Assembly: GCA_016719815.1 (NCBI GenBank)
Contig: JADJYK010000003.1
Coordinates: forward strand, 62,001-126,000
DNA: 64,000 nt
From: Chitinophagaceae bacterium
GTDB taxonomy: Bacteria; Bacteroidota; Bacteroidia; Chitinophagales; Chitinophagaceae
Direction of reading: 5' to 3'
In this document: piece by piece, positions 36,705 through 47,983 of the stretch
Position numbering within the stretch: the first letter of the stretch is position 1
Layout: each line of letters starts with the position of its first letter
Program-made: the position numbers and the translations under genes
Notes under the pieces: model-generated
Databases searched by the model: none
What the model was told of the DNA's origin: nothing
The model's input: only the letters and a program-made list of their open reading frames with translations

Positions 36705-39662
36705 TCAGAGGTTGTAACTATAACTGATGTAGTACAATCCACCAACAGCAGGGCTGCCATAACCAGTACGATAGTAATTATTCCCAAGGTTAGTTCCACC
36801 CAAACGGAAGGTAGCTTTAGTGCCAATAGGATGGTAAGTAACCTGTGCATCCACCCATGTAAAATAAGGTAATGTACCGGAAACAAATGTTCCTTCATAA
36901 TAGTTATTATCCTGCCATTTAGCTACTACATTAAAGCCAATACCTTTGAATACGCTTTCATTTCTTAAACCAATATTGAAACGGTATTTAGGTGCATTGA
37001 AGAAAGTTACTGTTCCTGCAGGTACATCTCTCAATTCATCAGAAAATACGTTACCATAGAAAATGTAATCTTTAAAGGCTTTATATTCCAGACCTATACC
37101 CCAACCTATTGATTTAACTTTCTGGCTGGAGTTCTGTACATAAGAAACGTTATTAGTGCTGAAAGGTGAATACAGTCCAAGTTTACCCAGAGATTCGCTT
37201 TGAGACTGACCAACAGCTTCACTTACGAGAAAATCATTGTACTGACTGTAATAAAAATAGGCATCAATAAGAATTTTCTTTGCAAGTACACCCTTATAAC
37301 CAATTTCGTAAGAATTCATAGTTTCAGGTTTCACTTCTCTATATGTTGCTCTTACAAGACGGCTTGAATCAGAAGGAGCACCTGCCCTGTATGCTAAAAT
37401 ACTTGCAGCAGTATAACCAGGTTTCGTTGAGTTGAGTTTGTAATAGTTCTGGAATTCTGGCAGGCATCCAATCAGGTAGCTGCTTCCTCCACCAAGTTGC
37501 AAACTTATGTATTGATTTTGGTTGGTAGGGAACCGATAAGCTGTTTGGTAGGAAAGTCTGATATAGCTTTCTTTGGCAACTTTAAATACAGCAGTTAACC
37601 TTGGCGTGAATTTACCTTTGAAGTTAGTTTGCTTATCAAAACGGCCAGAAGCTGTTAAAGTAAGTACATCTTTCAGTAATTTCTTTTTCAACTGAATATA
37701 GCCACTGTGTTCATTTACACGGATATTACCATTAGTATCGGCAAATAAAGTTCCTTGTGAGTTCATAACCCATTGCTTCCAGCTTGCACCAACCAGTAAA
37801 TCCACCACATCGCCAAAACCGGCTACTTCTGAAAGGTTCAACTGGCCTTCTGCAACGTACAGATCTGATTTATCAAGGAATTTTGCACCGCCCGGTTTGC
37901 TAACAGGTGTATTCTTTACGATTGTGGCAGCATTATTAAATGCTGCAGTTCCGGGCATAAAGCGGCCAACGTCTGCAACTCCACGGGCTGCAAGATGAAG
38001 CTGAATATCACTTAATGAGCCAGCAGATTGTCTTCTGCCTTCAGAGAAGGCATAGATATATTGCGGGAACCAGGAACCAGAAAGGTTAGCATTATTAACA
38101 CTTGGCTTCCATGCTTCGTTAACGAAAGCACCGAGAGCATCACCAATATAAGAATCACCAGCATTTTCCTGGATTGTATATCCTCTTACCATCCAATTCT
38201 TAGATTTCAATTCGGCTTTATGCTGTGCCATTTTGAAACCACGCAGCGAATACCTGTTTGCGCCGGTATATACAGTGGTACCAGTACCGAAATAAGTATT
38301 AAAAGAAGCTTCAATCCTGTCATTTAGTTTATAGTGAATTCCGGCATTAATTTTTGCATTGATTGTATTATAATCAACCAACTGGTCTTCATTATATCCG
38401 GTTCTTGTAACATTAGTTTGAGTACCTAAATAGTTGCGGCTCAAACCAAGGTAAAAAGGCAGCCAGAATCCGGCAGTTGGCTGAACAGCACTAGGTAATG
38501 CTGATATGAATGCATTATTTTGGGCCGTAGTGGGATACAGCGGATTACCGATAGATGCGAAATAAGCATTTGCCTGACTTTGCAGGTTGAGTGCACCCCC
38601 TGTTTGAGACAGCACGGTACTGTTAATGCCACTTGCAAGAACCGCAGCCAGCTGACTAAGGTTTACACTTGTTTCATCACCATAAACATTTACACCATTG
38701 TAGTTGGGATCGTTCTGGCGGTTACCACCTACAACTTTACTCAGAATACCGATCTGTTGTTTATTGCGGTAGTCTTCAGCTTCCCAGTCATTACCGCGGA
38801 TTAATTCACCAGAAAGGCGGAAAGCTATCCTGTTATTGATAACTTTTGCCCATCGCATAGAAATATTGTTATATGGAGCAGCTCTTCTTGCCTGCTGTCC
38901 ACATGCATAATGCCTTGCTTTACATTGAAGCTAAGCCCTGGTATTTAAATGGGTTTTTGCTGTTGATAAGAACAGTTCCGTTCATACCACCTGAGCCATA
39001 CAATGCGGAAGAAGCTCCTGATAAAATTTCAATATTGTCGACATCAAGATCAGTAAGACCTACAATTGTACTTACTGCAAAGTTCAGACCCGGCGCCTGG
39101 TTATCCATACCATCAACCAACTGGTTAAGGCGGGTATTACCACTGCTACAAAACCACGGGTGGTTACTGTACGGAAAGTAAGGCTGGCAGTGTGCACATC
39201 CACCCCTTTCAGATTACCGATTGACTCGTAGATTGTAGGAGCAGCCAATGACCTGATATTTGCAGTACTTATTCTCTCTACAGTCACCGGTGATTCTAAT
39301 AAGCGCTGCGGACTGCGGGTGGCAGCTACAACCACTTCCTGACCAAGTGCATTATTAATTTTCAAACTAACATCAAGCACCTGCGTAGCACTGGTAACGT
39401 TTATTTCCAGCGACTCGAAACCGATTGAAGAAACAACAAGTACAATTGGAATCCTGGGTACTTTTAAAGTAAATACACCATTCTGATCGGTGTATGTACC
39501 CTGGTTGGCATTTTCTTTTAATGCCACAGTAACTGCGGGTACAACTTCTTTCGTCAATTCGTTACGGATAGTACCGGAAACAGTAACTGACTGGGCACTA
39601 GCAGATATTGTAAATAGCACAGCTATGAGCCCGGCAGTTAAATAGCGGTAACTTTTTCTCAT
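36705..39662 (-). CDS. TonB-dependent receptor with carboxypeptidase-regulatory-like N-terminal domain, three frameshifts
   Basis: The signal peptide MRKSYRYLTAGLIAVLFTISASAQ is followed by a CarboxypepD_reg-like domain (VTVSGTIRNELTKEVVPAVTV). The plug comes next (SPVTVERISTANIRSL, NQLVDGMDNQAPGLNF, NIEILSGASSALYGSGGMNG). The barrel ends GGLYYISYSYNL. The frame changes near 39143, at the C3 run 38936-38938 and near 38888. Each is repaired by one added base, after which the reading is continuous (ASGNTRLNQLVDG; YQGLSFNVKQGIMHVDSRQ). About 985 residues when repaired. There is no SusD-like gene adjacent and the substrate is unknown. It is more like an iron or catecholate receptor than SusC, but that is uncertain. 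Confidence 0.85.
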
Positions 39663-39833
39663 AATATGGAGATTTTAGTTTTGGGATTTGACGGAAAAAT
39701 AAGCATTGTCGGGTTTATCTAAAAATTTAATTTTTAAGGGATAAGCCCCGTTGAAGGGTTTACAGGGATAAATTGTTGAAATCTTAAACCTGAACCCGTT
39801 GTCTGTAGCCTTCCGGCATCTTACTTTCGGTTC

Positions 39834-40464
39834 ATGGCGGCGTATAATTTTCCCTACCAAACCGGCTTTTACCGGGGCAAAGTCAGAGATGTTTATAGCA
39901 TTAGCCAGCATTGGCTTGTTATGGTTGCCCTCGGACAGGATTTCAGCCTTTGATGTTATTTTACCCCGGCCTATTCCGTTTAAAGGCCAGGTTTTAAACC
40001 AAATTGCGGCATATATGCTCCGTTCTACGCAGGATATTTGCCCAAACTGGCTGATGGAGGTACCAGCTCCGAATGTTTCCATAGGCAAGAAATGCAAGCC
40101 TTTTAAAATCGAAATGGTAGTAAGAGGAAATCTAACCGGACATGCCTGGAGAACGTATTCAGTTGGGAAAAGTGTTCTATGTGGTGCTCAAATGCCCGAA
40201 GGGATGAAGGAAAACGGTTATTTCCCCTCTCCCATTATTACCCCTAGTACCAAGGCAATTGAAGGGCATGATGAGGATATTTCACCCGATGAAATCATAA
40301 AAACCGGATTGGCCACGGCTGAAGAATGGGAAAAAAAAACCATTTCACAACGATATATAGAGCTGTACGAAAAAGTAATTGGTAAAAAATTTGTGCCTGA
40401 AACGCTAACCGATGAAGATACTTATCAACGTATTATTTCAGCTATAACAAAACTGCCTGTCTGA
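39834..40464 (+). pseudogene. purC: SAICAR synthase PurC, with a one-base insertion and a large internal deletion
   Basis: PurC joins CAIR and aspartate in purine synthesis. [20 protein letters not shown] is the N-terminal ATP-binding loop. An extra C at 39928-39930 shifts the frame before [20 protein letters not shown]. The text then follows the long-type PurC through [16 protein letters not shown] and [16 protein letters not shown]. At about 40322-40342 it jumps from ATAEEWEK directly to [15 protein letters not shown]. The segment that should lie between, with the family's DTKYEFG and DE(I/V)xTPDSSR motifs, is absent. About 209 codons remain of roughly 310. A protein made from this could not be active, so either the gene is dead or the assembly has collapsed. 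Confidence 0.85.
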
Positions 40465-40485
40465 TCGACAGGCAGTTTGCTTTTT
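40450..40485 (+). terminator. Terminator overlapping the purC stop codon
   Basis: AAACTGCCTGTC, which encodes the last residues, pairs perfectly with GACAGGCAGTTT around TGATC, which contains the stop. T5 follows. The 12-base stem is the strongest in the window. Confidence 0.85.
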
Positions 40486-40497
40486 AATTATCACAGG

Positions 40498-40920
40498 TTA
40501 TTGAGTAATGGTTGATTTCTTGAATTCTCTTTTCACTCCTTTTCCGCCATACAGAGGGCAGTAATAATCAAGTGCATCCTGCGCTTCGGCATAGCTAAGC
40601 CAATAATCAGTTATTGTGCCGGTAAAAACATAGCCGGAAGAACGATTATAGATATCTTTTGTACCCATGCTGCTGAAGTTTCCGTACACAATACTTCCTT
40701 CATATGGTTTATATCCGCCGTAGGCTCTTACAATAGTATAGCCGTTATACGTTTCTATTACGTAATAATTGCAGTAGCTGTCACTGTATACCACTTCTCC
40801 CCTTTCCTTGGAAAGCCAGTAGCTTTCATCAAATCCATAATAGGTGTCATTTTTAATACAACCTGCCAGAAATACAGTAAGTGTAATGGCCAGTGCTAAA
40901 AGTGTAAATATCCGTTTCAT
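40498..40920 (-). CDS. Tyrosine-rich lipoprotein of unknown function
   Basis: The protein has 140 residues. MKRIFTLLALAITLTVFLAGCIKND is a lipoprotein signal with the lipobox LAGC. The mature part is rich in Tyr and Gly (ESYWLSKERGEVVYSDSYCN, TIVRAYGGYKPYEGSIVYGN, EAQDALDYYCPLYGG) and is probably a small beta-rich domain. Three Cys residues follow the lipobox Cys. I do not recognise a family. Convergent with purC and sharing its terminator region. Confidence 0.7.
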   Translation of the reverse strand: MKRIFTLLALAITLTVFLAGCIKNDTYYGFDESYWLSKERGEVVYSDSYCNYYVIETYNGYTIVRAYGGYKPYEGSIVYGNFSSMGTKDIYNRSSGYVFTGTITDYWLSYAEAQDALDYYCPLYGGKGVKREFKKSTITQ

Positions 40921-41044
40921 AGTTTTTCGTTTTATGTTCGCTTGTGGCGGACCGGTTAATAATCTTGTTCCGATAATACCATTCAGAAGATTGTGCCAAA
41001 CCTTACTTATTTTTATATCGTTTTGTTAAAACAACTTTAAGCTC

Positions 41045-42187
41045 ATGTTAAAGCATAGACTCAGTAAAACCGTTTGCTTAATAACATTTATCCTGTTTTA
41101 TATTACCGGGACTGCACAGACTTATTATATGCTTGTTGGCACTTATGATTCGCCAAAAAGCGAAGGCATTTATGTTTACGAATTTGACAGTAAAGCCGGC
41201 ATTGCTTCGGCAATCAGCCATATAAAAACTTCTAATCCGTCATACCTGGCTGTTTCTCCTGAGCAGAAATTTGTGTATGCAGTAAATGAAAATGCGGATT
41301 CAACTGGTAAAGGCGGGCAGGTATCATCTTTTTCATTCAATAAAAAAGCGGGAACACTTTTCTTTCTCGGTTCACAATCTTCAGAAGGTAATCATCCTTG
41401 TTATATTTCCGTTGACAAAAGTAACAGGTGGGTATTTGCCGGAAACTACAGCAGCGGAAATCTTTCCGTTTTGCCAGTGAATAAATACGGCAAACTCAGT
41501 AAATCTATCCAGGTTATTCAACATGAAGGTTCTGGTGCAGATACCATAAGACAAAAAACGCCGCATGTGCATGGAATCTTTCTTAAAAAGAAAAGCAGCT
41601 ATGTTTATGTTACTGACTTAGGTACCGATAAAATAATGATATATTATCAAAACAATAAAAACGGAAAATTGTATCCCTCTAAACTGAAATATGTATCTGT
41701 AAGTACGGGTGGTGGCCCCAGGCACCTGGATTTTCATCCTAAGGGGAAATTTGTTTACCTGCTGAATGAACTGTCAGGCTCAGTTTCTGTATTCAGAGAT
41801 TGGGGAAACGGCAAACTTGAAGAAATACAAACTCATTCGTCACTACCGCTTACATATAAGGGGAAGGCAGGGGCTGCAGATATACATGTTTCTGCCGATG
41901 GAAAATTCCTGTATGCAAGTAACCGGGCCGGCGCTAATTCTATAGCCATCTTCTCTATAGAACAGAAAACAGGGACGATAACATTAGTTGGCCATCAATA
42001 CACAGAAGGTGAAGCGCCACGCAATTTCAATTTTGACCCCACAGGAAAATTTCTGCTTGTGGCGAATCAAAACAGCGATGAAATTGTTGTTTTCAGAAGA
42101 GATGTTCATACCGGGTTACTGACGGATACAAATAACAGGATAAAAGTGGGTAAACCTGTTTGCATTAAATGGATAAATGTTAAATAA
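41045..42187 (+). CDS. Exported lactonase-family (6-phosphogluconolactonase-like) seven-bladed propeller
   Basis: A signal peptide ends at ITGTAQT. Beta-propeller repeats follow (YYMLVGTYDSPKSEGIYVYE, NPSYLAVSPEQKFVYAVNEN, HPCYISVDKSNRWVFAGNYS, GGGPRHLDFHPKGKFVYLLNE, ADIHVSADGKFLYASNRAG, PRNFNFDPTGKFLLVANQNS). This is the YbhE/Pgl lactonase pattern (PF10282). Cytoplasmic members hydrolyse 6-phosphogluconolactone, but the export signal here suggests a different lactone, unknown. 380 residues, intact. Its stop abuts the stop of convergent trhO. Confidence 0.88.
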   Translation: MLKHRLSKTVCLITFILFYITGTAQTYYMLVGTYDSPKSEGIYVYEFDSKAGIASAISHIKTSNPSYLAVSPEQKFVYAVNENADSTGKGGQVSSFSFNKKAGTLFFLGSQSSEGNHPCYISVDKSNRWVFAGNYSSGNLSVLPVNKYGKLSKSIQVIQHEGSGADTIRQKTPHVHGIFLKKKSSYVYVTDLGTDKIMIYYQNNKNGKLYPSKLKYVSVSTGGGPRHLDFHPKGKFVYLLNELSGSVSVFRDWGNGKLEEIQTHSSLPLTYKGKAGAADIHVSADGKFLYASNRAGANSIAIFSIEQKTGTITLVGHQYTEGEAPRNFNFDPTGKFLLVANQNSDEIVVFRRDVHTGLLTDTNNRIKVGKPVCIKWINVK

Positions 42188-43225
42188 CTAATCGCCACAG
42201 CCAAATTTCTGTTGCAGTTTCTGTTTAGATTTATTAAAGATGTTTCTGCCCTTATCAATTCCGCTACGTAGCTTTTTTTGTTCTTCCGGCAGTAAATGAA
42301 TAAAATCATAACATTCTTTACTGCAGGTTTGTTTCATTTTCTCCCTGCATTCATCACACTGGATAAACAATAAGTGGCAGGTATCATTCACACAGTTTAC
42401 ATGAGTATCGGCCGGTTTGCCGCACTGATGGCAATGTGCAATTACTTCATCAGTAATCCGTTCTCCCAACCGCTGGTCAAAGACAAAATTTTTACCATGA
42501 AACTTATTTTCCAGACTTTCTGTCCTTACCTGCTTTACATAGTTAATGATACCACCTTCGAGGTGAAAAACATTCCTAAATCCTTTGTGCAACATATATG
42601 CCGAGGCTTTTTCGCAGCGGATACCTCCTGTGCAATACATGATAATATTCTTCTCCTTATCGGCCCCCATCATTTCCACAGCCATTGGTAACTGCTCTCT
42701 GAAAGTGTCGCTGGGCACTTCAACAGCATTTTCAAAATGCCCTACTTCGTATTCATAGTGGTTACGCATATCAATAACAACTGTATCAGAGCTATTGGCC
42801 AGTTCGTTAAACTGCCTGGCATCTACATATTTACCTTTGTTTGCCATATCAAAAGAAGGGTCATCAATGCCATCGGCCACAATTCTATTACGCAACTTTA
42901 CATCCAGCACATAAAAGGATTTACCATCATCAACTGCAATATTCAGACGGAGATTATCTAATCCGGGGTAAGAATATAAATAAGAGCTGAAGGCATCTAT
43001 GTTATCAGAGGGGACACTTATTTGTGCATTAATCCCTTCTGAAGCCAGGTAAATACGACCCAGAACACCCAATTCACTTAAATCCTTATACATTTTATTT
43101 CTGAAAGTAACAGGTTCGGCAATTTTAAAATAACAGTAAAAAGAAATAGTAGTACGTGGAGTTGGGTCGTTTTGAATACGTTCTTTCAGTTCCCTGCGGG
43201 AAATGCGATTGTGCAATTGTGCCAT
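42188..43225 (-). CDS. trhO: tRNA uridine(34) hydroxylase (rhodanese-like)
   Basis: TrhO (YceA) makes 5-hydroxyuridine at the wobble position of some tRNAs with oxygen. It has 345 residues. The N-terminal ferredoxin-like domain is [19 protein letters not shown] and [13 protein letters not shown]. The rhodanese domain has [20 protein letters not shown] and the active loop [16 protein letters not shown], with the first Cys about residue 198. The C-terminal extension holds several Cys pairs ([25 protein letters not shown]), probably binding zinc, as in long TrhO proteins. Intact. Confidence 0.93.
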   Translation of the reverse strand: MAQLHNRISRRELKERIQNDPTPRTTISFYCYFKIAEPVTFRNKMYKDLSELGVLGRIYLASEGINAQISVPSDNIDAFSSYLYSYPGLDNLRLNIAVDDGKSFYVLDVKLRNRIVADGIDDPSFDMANKGKYVDARQFNELANSSDTVVIDMRNHYEYEVGHFENAVEVPSDTFREQLPMAVEMMGADKEKNIIMYCTGGIRCEKASAYMLHKGFRNVFHLEGGIINYVKQVRTESLENKFHGKNFVFDQRLGERITDEVIAHCHQCGKPADTHVNCVNDTCHLLFIQCDECREKMKQTCSKECYDFIHLLPEEQKKLRSGIDKGRNIFNKSKQKLQQKFGCGD

Positions 43226-43340
43226 ATTGATTGAATTTTTGTTTCTGTGTCCGGCGTCAAACCCAGACAGGCTAAGAACCCTGATTGCAGGTCAGGCAAA
43301 ATTCTAAAGCGGCACAAAGATACTTCTTTGTAACAAATGG

Positions 43341-43697
43341 TTACTTATGAGAGGATGCCCGCAAATAGCTTCCGCTTAGTGCGGCCAGGCCTGATACTAA
43401 TGCACCAACAAAAGCAGTAACCAGTATCAATAATATTTTGTTACCCCCCAGAGGCAATATTGATGCAATTCTGACAGAGAGCACTCCACTGTTTTGTATA
43501 TCAATCCACCACGCAAGCCCTCCCCACAATAAAAAAAGTGCTATAAACCCTGCCAAAAATGCTTTCCATGGTTTTTGATGCACTAGTACTGCCACTAATA
43601 AGGATGTAATTGCAAATCCCCACCAGGGAGAAAAAGAAAGTAAGCCTGCTATAAAACCAAGTAACGCTGTTAATATTATTGCAGTAGTAAACTTCAT
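43341..43697 (-). CDS. Small integral membrane protein of unknown function
   Basis: 118 residues with four predicted helices (TTAIILTALLGFIAGLLSF, WWGFAITSLLVAVLVH, AFLAGFIALFLLWGGLAWW, ILLILVTAFVGALVSGLAAL) and short basic loops. No family recognised. A plausible real gene, given clean hydrophobic periodicity and isolation from other coding frames. Confidence 0.6.
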   Translation of the reverse strand: MKFTTAIILTALLGFIAGLLSFSPWWGFAITSLLVAVLVHQKPWKAFLAGFIALFLLWGGLAWWIDIQNSGVLSVRIASILPLGGNKILLILVTAFVGALVSGLAALSGSYLRASSHK

Positions 43698-43792
43698 ATA
43701 ATTGAATTGTTATTAAGTATTTTAATTTAATATGGGAGGTTTACAATCAAAAAAGCGGTGAACATTGGGACTTGACCTTCGAGCCCACACCT

Positions 43793-46259
43793 TCAACTTT
43801 TGAACTTCATCACCCACTTTACATTTTTATCTGTTTTATCACCTTCACGCATAAACCAAAGTTTGTTATACTTTCCTTCTACCCAACCGTCTACAAAATT
43901 GTCATAATATTTACTGCCTGGATTTCCGCTCTGCCCGCCGGGATATATTCCATAAGCTTCGGTTGGAGTTGTAAGTTGTATTATCATCCGCCAGCTGGGC
44001 CCGTGGCTTCCTTTTACAGCATTAATGATATCGCTGCTGCCACCAATATGCAACTTAGTTCGGGCGAAGGGTAACAGACTTTTTTTCGAAGCATCAGCAA
44101 TATGATAAATGCCAGCTCTGTTTACTCCATACCATTCTGCCGGATTTTCCTCTTTTGTAACCTTTGCAGCCTCATCAAACAATTTGGCTGTTTCCTTTAG
44201 TGAATTCGTAACCACATCACTCAACATTTCTATACCCGGAGTAGTGATATTATCATAAAAACTGAAGTTGTATCTTTTCTTATCAACTCCAATACTGTTT
44301 GCGGATCGGGCATTTTTGTAATATATTTTATTCCTGCAAATTCATCCCTGAATATTTCCTCCTGCAATCTTAACCACCACAGACTATAAGCGGTTTGCCC
44401 TTTTGAATCGGGAGAAGCCATCAGATCCCAGTTCTTCACAATATCCAGGTACTTCTTTTCGCCTGCGCTTAATTCATTTTCTTTTACAAAATGCAAAAGC
44501 ACCGGTCTTACATCTTCAGCTGTTGTATTAAAATAATCGTTCTGCAATTTCATCATATCTGCCGGTGTAATGCCGTTCATTGCAGCCAGTTTATTATCGA
44601 TAGTAATTGCTCTAGGTGTTAAGTATGTTCCCGGAATAAAGTAAGGATATGCTGAATCTGCAGGCCGCTGATTTCCGCTTTGTAAATAACCCCTTTCCGG
44701 ATTTTTTGGCATGCGGATTTTCCTGTTGCGGAATGAAGCCCTGCCACATATAACTGCTGTCTTCCCCGGGCATTACATACAAGCCCTGCCCATTCCATCT
44801 TGCTGGAAATTTGCCCTGTTGCCAAAGCGCTATGTCGCCTGACTTTGATGCAAAAACAAAGTTTTGTCCAGGACACTGAAATGTGGCAATTGCTTTTACA
44901 TAGTCATCATAATTCTTTGCCCTGTTCAGTTTATAAAAGGTAAAGCCTTCATTACTGGGTTCGTGGGCTGTCCAGCGAACAGCAAGGTTCCTGCCCCTGC
45001 CAGCACTATCACTTCCCTGAAATCCTTCATCATATAATACCGGGCCGAAAACGGTATATGCAACTGTATCATACACTGTTGACCCGCCTTTTACTTTTAT
45101 CTCTTCAATACGTTGTTTTGCCAAAGTCCACTGATTGTTAAACCAGTATTCTTTTTTTGATTTGTCTTTGAATCGTATTTCATAATAGTCTTTCACATCC
45201 CGTTGTGAGTTTGTAACTCCCCAGGCAATGCTATCATTGAAGCCAATAATAATAAAAGGAGCTCCGGGCAAAGAGACACCATATGCATTACTTGTTGGTG
45301 TTTGCAATTGGAGTTCGTACCAGATTGAGGGCAATGATAGCTCAAGGTGCGGGTCGTTGCAAAGTATAGGTGCTCCGCTTTGTGTTTTGCCACCGGCCAC
45401 TACCCAATTATTACTACCATTATTTTCGTTGGGCCTTGCTATCTCCTTAACTGAAACTGAATCCCTTTTCCCAAAATACAAAGAGTCGGCTGAAGAAGGC
45501 TTAACTGGTATTAAGGATGGCTTTTCAAAAGCAGTTCCTTTAGGTACTATCGGCATAAGTGAATCATGCACCTGCGGGTAGAGTTTGTTTAGTTGTTCCG
45601 GCATAAAGACAGCCTTCGCATTTGTATAAGCCAAGTCATGCTCTGTACCAGATGACAGCATTTTGGCCATCATCTTTAATAAAAGGGCTGAACGCAGGTT
45701 ACTCCATTTCTCAGGTTTAACATTCAAGAGTTTATATTCAAGAGGCATTTCAGCTTCTGTTAAAGAACTGATGTAAGCATTTATGCCTTTTGTGTAAGCA
45801 TCAAACATTTTTTTGCTTCGGGTTATTTTCGATTACTGTCAGGGCATTTTCTGCTGCATATACCATGCCCAGCCTGCGTTGTTCTTTATCAAACTTGATG
45901 GCTTTACTTCCAGCTATTTCGCTGGCCCGCCCAGCGGCGGCTTTTGTTTGCAGATCCATCTGGAAGAGCCTGAATTTTGCATGCAGGTATCCCTGGATAA
46001 AATACAAATCCTCATCATTTTCCGCAAAAACATGTGGTACCAGCCTTTCGTCATAATATACTTCTGCTTTTCCCTTCAAATCAGGAAAACTGAGTTCTTC
46101 ATCAAAACTCTTTCCGGCGGGATCAGCATTCTGCCAAAAACCATGTTGCGGACTTAAGAATTTACCAGCAGCCATTGGCAGAGAACCAATGGGCCTGCTC
46201 AGAACATATACAAGACCGGCTGTAACAACAGCCGAAACAAGAAAGGGAGCTATTCTCAT
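43793..46259 (-). CDS. Penicillin acylase (Ntn hydrolase, S45)-family amidase, three frameshifts
   Basis: This is a periplasmic amide hydrolase matured by self-cleavage, with substrates such as acyl-amides or acyl-homoserine lactones. The N-terminal signal/anchor is MRIAPFLVSAVVTAGLVYVL. The alpha chain has DLKGKAEVYYDERLVPHVFA and YFIQGYLHAKFRLFQMDLQ. The cleavage site and nucleophile Ser are in NENNGSNNWVVAGGKTQSG. PHLELSLPSIWYELQLQ and DYVKAIATFQCPGQNFVFAS follow. Frame changes occur at the T7 run 45808-45814 and the T6 run 44702-44707 (one extra base each), and near 44280 (one missing). Repaired, it is about 820 residues and ends at KWVMKFKS. All three breaks are in runs, suggesting sequencing error. 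Confidence 0.87.
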
Positions 46260-46369
46260 ACAGTTAGTTATTGTTGTGTAAGATAAGAATAATTACAACT
46301 TTTTTCATCAAACTGTTTTTCACTTTATAATCATCTTTTGCTTAATTTCAATATCTAAAATTTGTAATT

Positions 46370-46930
46370 ATGGCAGTATTAATTGTTGTTGGTATCCTTG
46401 TACTGATTGTACTTTGGGTTATCAGTCTTTATAACGGGCTTGTGCGCCTGCGCAACAGAAGGCAAAATGCTTTTGCAGATATTGACGTACAACTGCGTCA
46501 GCGGCATGACCTGATACCACAATTAGTGGAAACAGTTAAAGGTTATGCTTCTCATGAAAAAGAACTGCTGACACGGATTACAGAAGCAAGATCCGCAGCG
46601 ATGAGTGCCACTACCATTGATGGCAAGATTGCTGCAGAACAGCAACTCAGCAATGCCCTTGCCGGATTGAAAGTACAAGTGGAAGCTTATCCTGATTTAA
46701 AAGCCAACCAAAACTTTTTGCAACTTCAGGAAGAACTGAGTGATATTGAAAACAAACTGGCAGCTTCGAGAAGGTTCTTTAATGGTGCCACTACTGAGTA
46801 CAACAATGCAGTGGAATCATTCCCCGGCAACCTGATTGCAAAGAATTTCGGGTTCAACAGGGAAATCATGTTTGACCTTGGCACTGATACAAGAAAGCAA
46901 ATGGAAGAGCCTCCAAAGATTCAGTTTTAG
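46370..46930 (+). CDS. lemA: LemA-family protein
   Basis: The protein has 186 residues. The N-terminal transmembrane helix is VLIVVGILVLIVLWVISLYN, followed by the coiled-coil LemA domain (YNGLVRLRNRRQNAFADIDV, RHDLIPQLVETVKGYASHEK, ARRFFNGATTEYNNAVESFP). It is anchored with the N-terminus out; exact function is unknown. It is followed 26 bases later by an M48 protease, a common pairing of lemA with htpX-like genes that suggests a membrane-protein quality-control unit. Confidence 0.93.
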   Translation: MAVLIVVGILVLIVLWVISLYNGLVRLRNRRQNAFADIDVQLRQRHDLIPQLVETVKGYASHEKELLTRITEARSAAMSATTIDGKIAAEQQLSNALAGLKVQVEAYPDLKANQNFLQLQEELSDIENKLAASRRFFNGATTEYNNAVESFPGNLIAKNFGFNREIMFDLGTDTRKQMEEPPKIQF

Positions 46931-46956
46931 GCCTTCGTTGAAATGAACCCCGTAAG

Positions 46957-47889
46957 ATGCAATACACAGGCATAGACCGGCAAATCCGGAAGAATAACTT
47001 TAATTCAGTAGTGCTGCTGATTTTGTTTCCGGCAGTGCTGCTGGGCATGGTTTATGCCTTTTTGTTTTTTGTAACAGAACAGGGACAAGACCCTAACGAA
47101 CTCTTTCTTCAGACTGTGCCCTTTGTATTGCTGGCCACAGCGGCCTGGTTCCTGATTGCCTGGGCAGGTAATGCGGCTTTTATCAGAATGGCAACAAATA
47201 GTAAATCGCTGGATAGAAAAGAGAACAAAAGAGTATATAACCTGCTGGAAAATCTTTGCATATCGCAGGGAATGAAAATGCCCAAACTCTACATAATAGA
47301 TGATGATTCTCTGAATGCCTTTGCAAGTGGCATTGAAGAAAGAAGTTATTCCATTACCTTATCAAAAGGTATTATTGAACGGCTGGATGATGATGAACTG
47401 GAAGGTGTGATGGCCCATGAACTCACCCATATTAAAAACAGGGATGTCAGGCTTTTAATCGTATCCATAATATTTGTAGGCATTTTTGCTTTTCTTGCTG
47501 AGATGGCATTTCGCAGCTTGCGGTTTGTTGGTTCTGGCAAAAGGAGTAAAGACAGCAAGGGAGCTGGGGCAATTATTCTAATTGCAGTTGCTGTGACAGC
47601 CCTTGCCTATTTTATTTCCATTCTTCTTCGTTTTGGTATCAGCCGGAAAAGAGAATACATGGCCGATGCCGGTGGTGCCGATATGACAAAGAAACCTTTC
47701 GCATTAGCCAGCGCTTTACGAAAAATTAAGGATGACCCTTACATAGAAGCCGTTGAAAGCCGTGATGTCGCACAACTTTTTATAGATAACCCACAGGTTT
47801 CTGCAAGAAAATCCGGTTCCTGGGATAATATGTTTGCCACTCATCCGCCTATTGATAAGAGAATTGAACTGCTGGAGCAGTTTGTATAA
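46957..47889 (+). CDS. M48-family zinc metalloprotease (HtpX-like), membrane-bound
   Basis: 310 residues. Two N-terminal helices (VVLLILFPAVLLGMVYAFLF, LLATAAWFLIAWAGNAAF), then the catalytic domain with His154-ELTHIKNRD (HExxH), two further helices, and RKREYMADAGGADMTKKPFA with the third ligand region (Glu). The C-terminal end is ATHPPIDKRIELLEQF, the M48 signature. It degrades damaged membrane proteins from the cytoplasmic side in known homologues. Probably co-transcribed with lemA. Confidence 0.92.
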   Translation: MQYTGIDRQIRKNNFNSVVLLILFPAVLLGMVYAFLFFVTEQGQDPNELFLQTVPFVLLATAAWFLIAWAGNAAFIRMATNSKSLDRKENKRVYNLLENLCISQGMKMPKLYIIDDDSLNAFASGIEERSYSITLSKGIIERLDDDELEGVMAHELTHIKNRDVRLLIVSIIFVGIFAFLAEMAFRSLRFVGSGKRSKDSKGAGAIILIAVAVTALAYFISILLRFGISRKREYMADAGGADMTKKPFALASALRKIKDDPYIEAVESRDVAQLFIDNPQVSARKSGSWDNMFATHPPIDKRIELLEQFV

Positions 47890-47983
47890 AAACTTATTTC
47901 GACAGCATTCAAAGTCCTTATAATTCTTATTTTAGGCTTGGCTTAAAATTAGAATTACAACTGTTTTCCTATCAACAAAAAAA

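Noticed and set aside
36705..39662. SusC of a polysaccharide utilisation locus
   Set aside because: No SusD-like lipoprotein beside it, and the length and plug fit a general TonB receptor.
39675..40097. Minus-strand frame overlapping the start of purC
   Set aside because: The plus strand encodes recognisable PurC motifs across the same bases once one base is removed.
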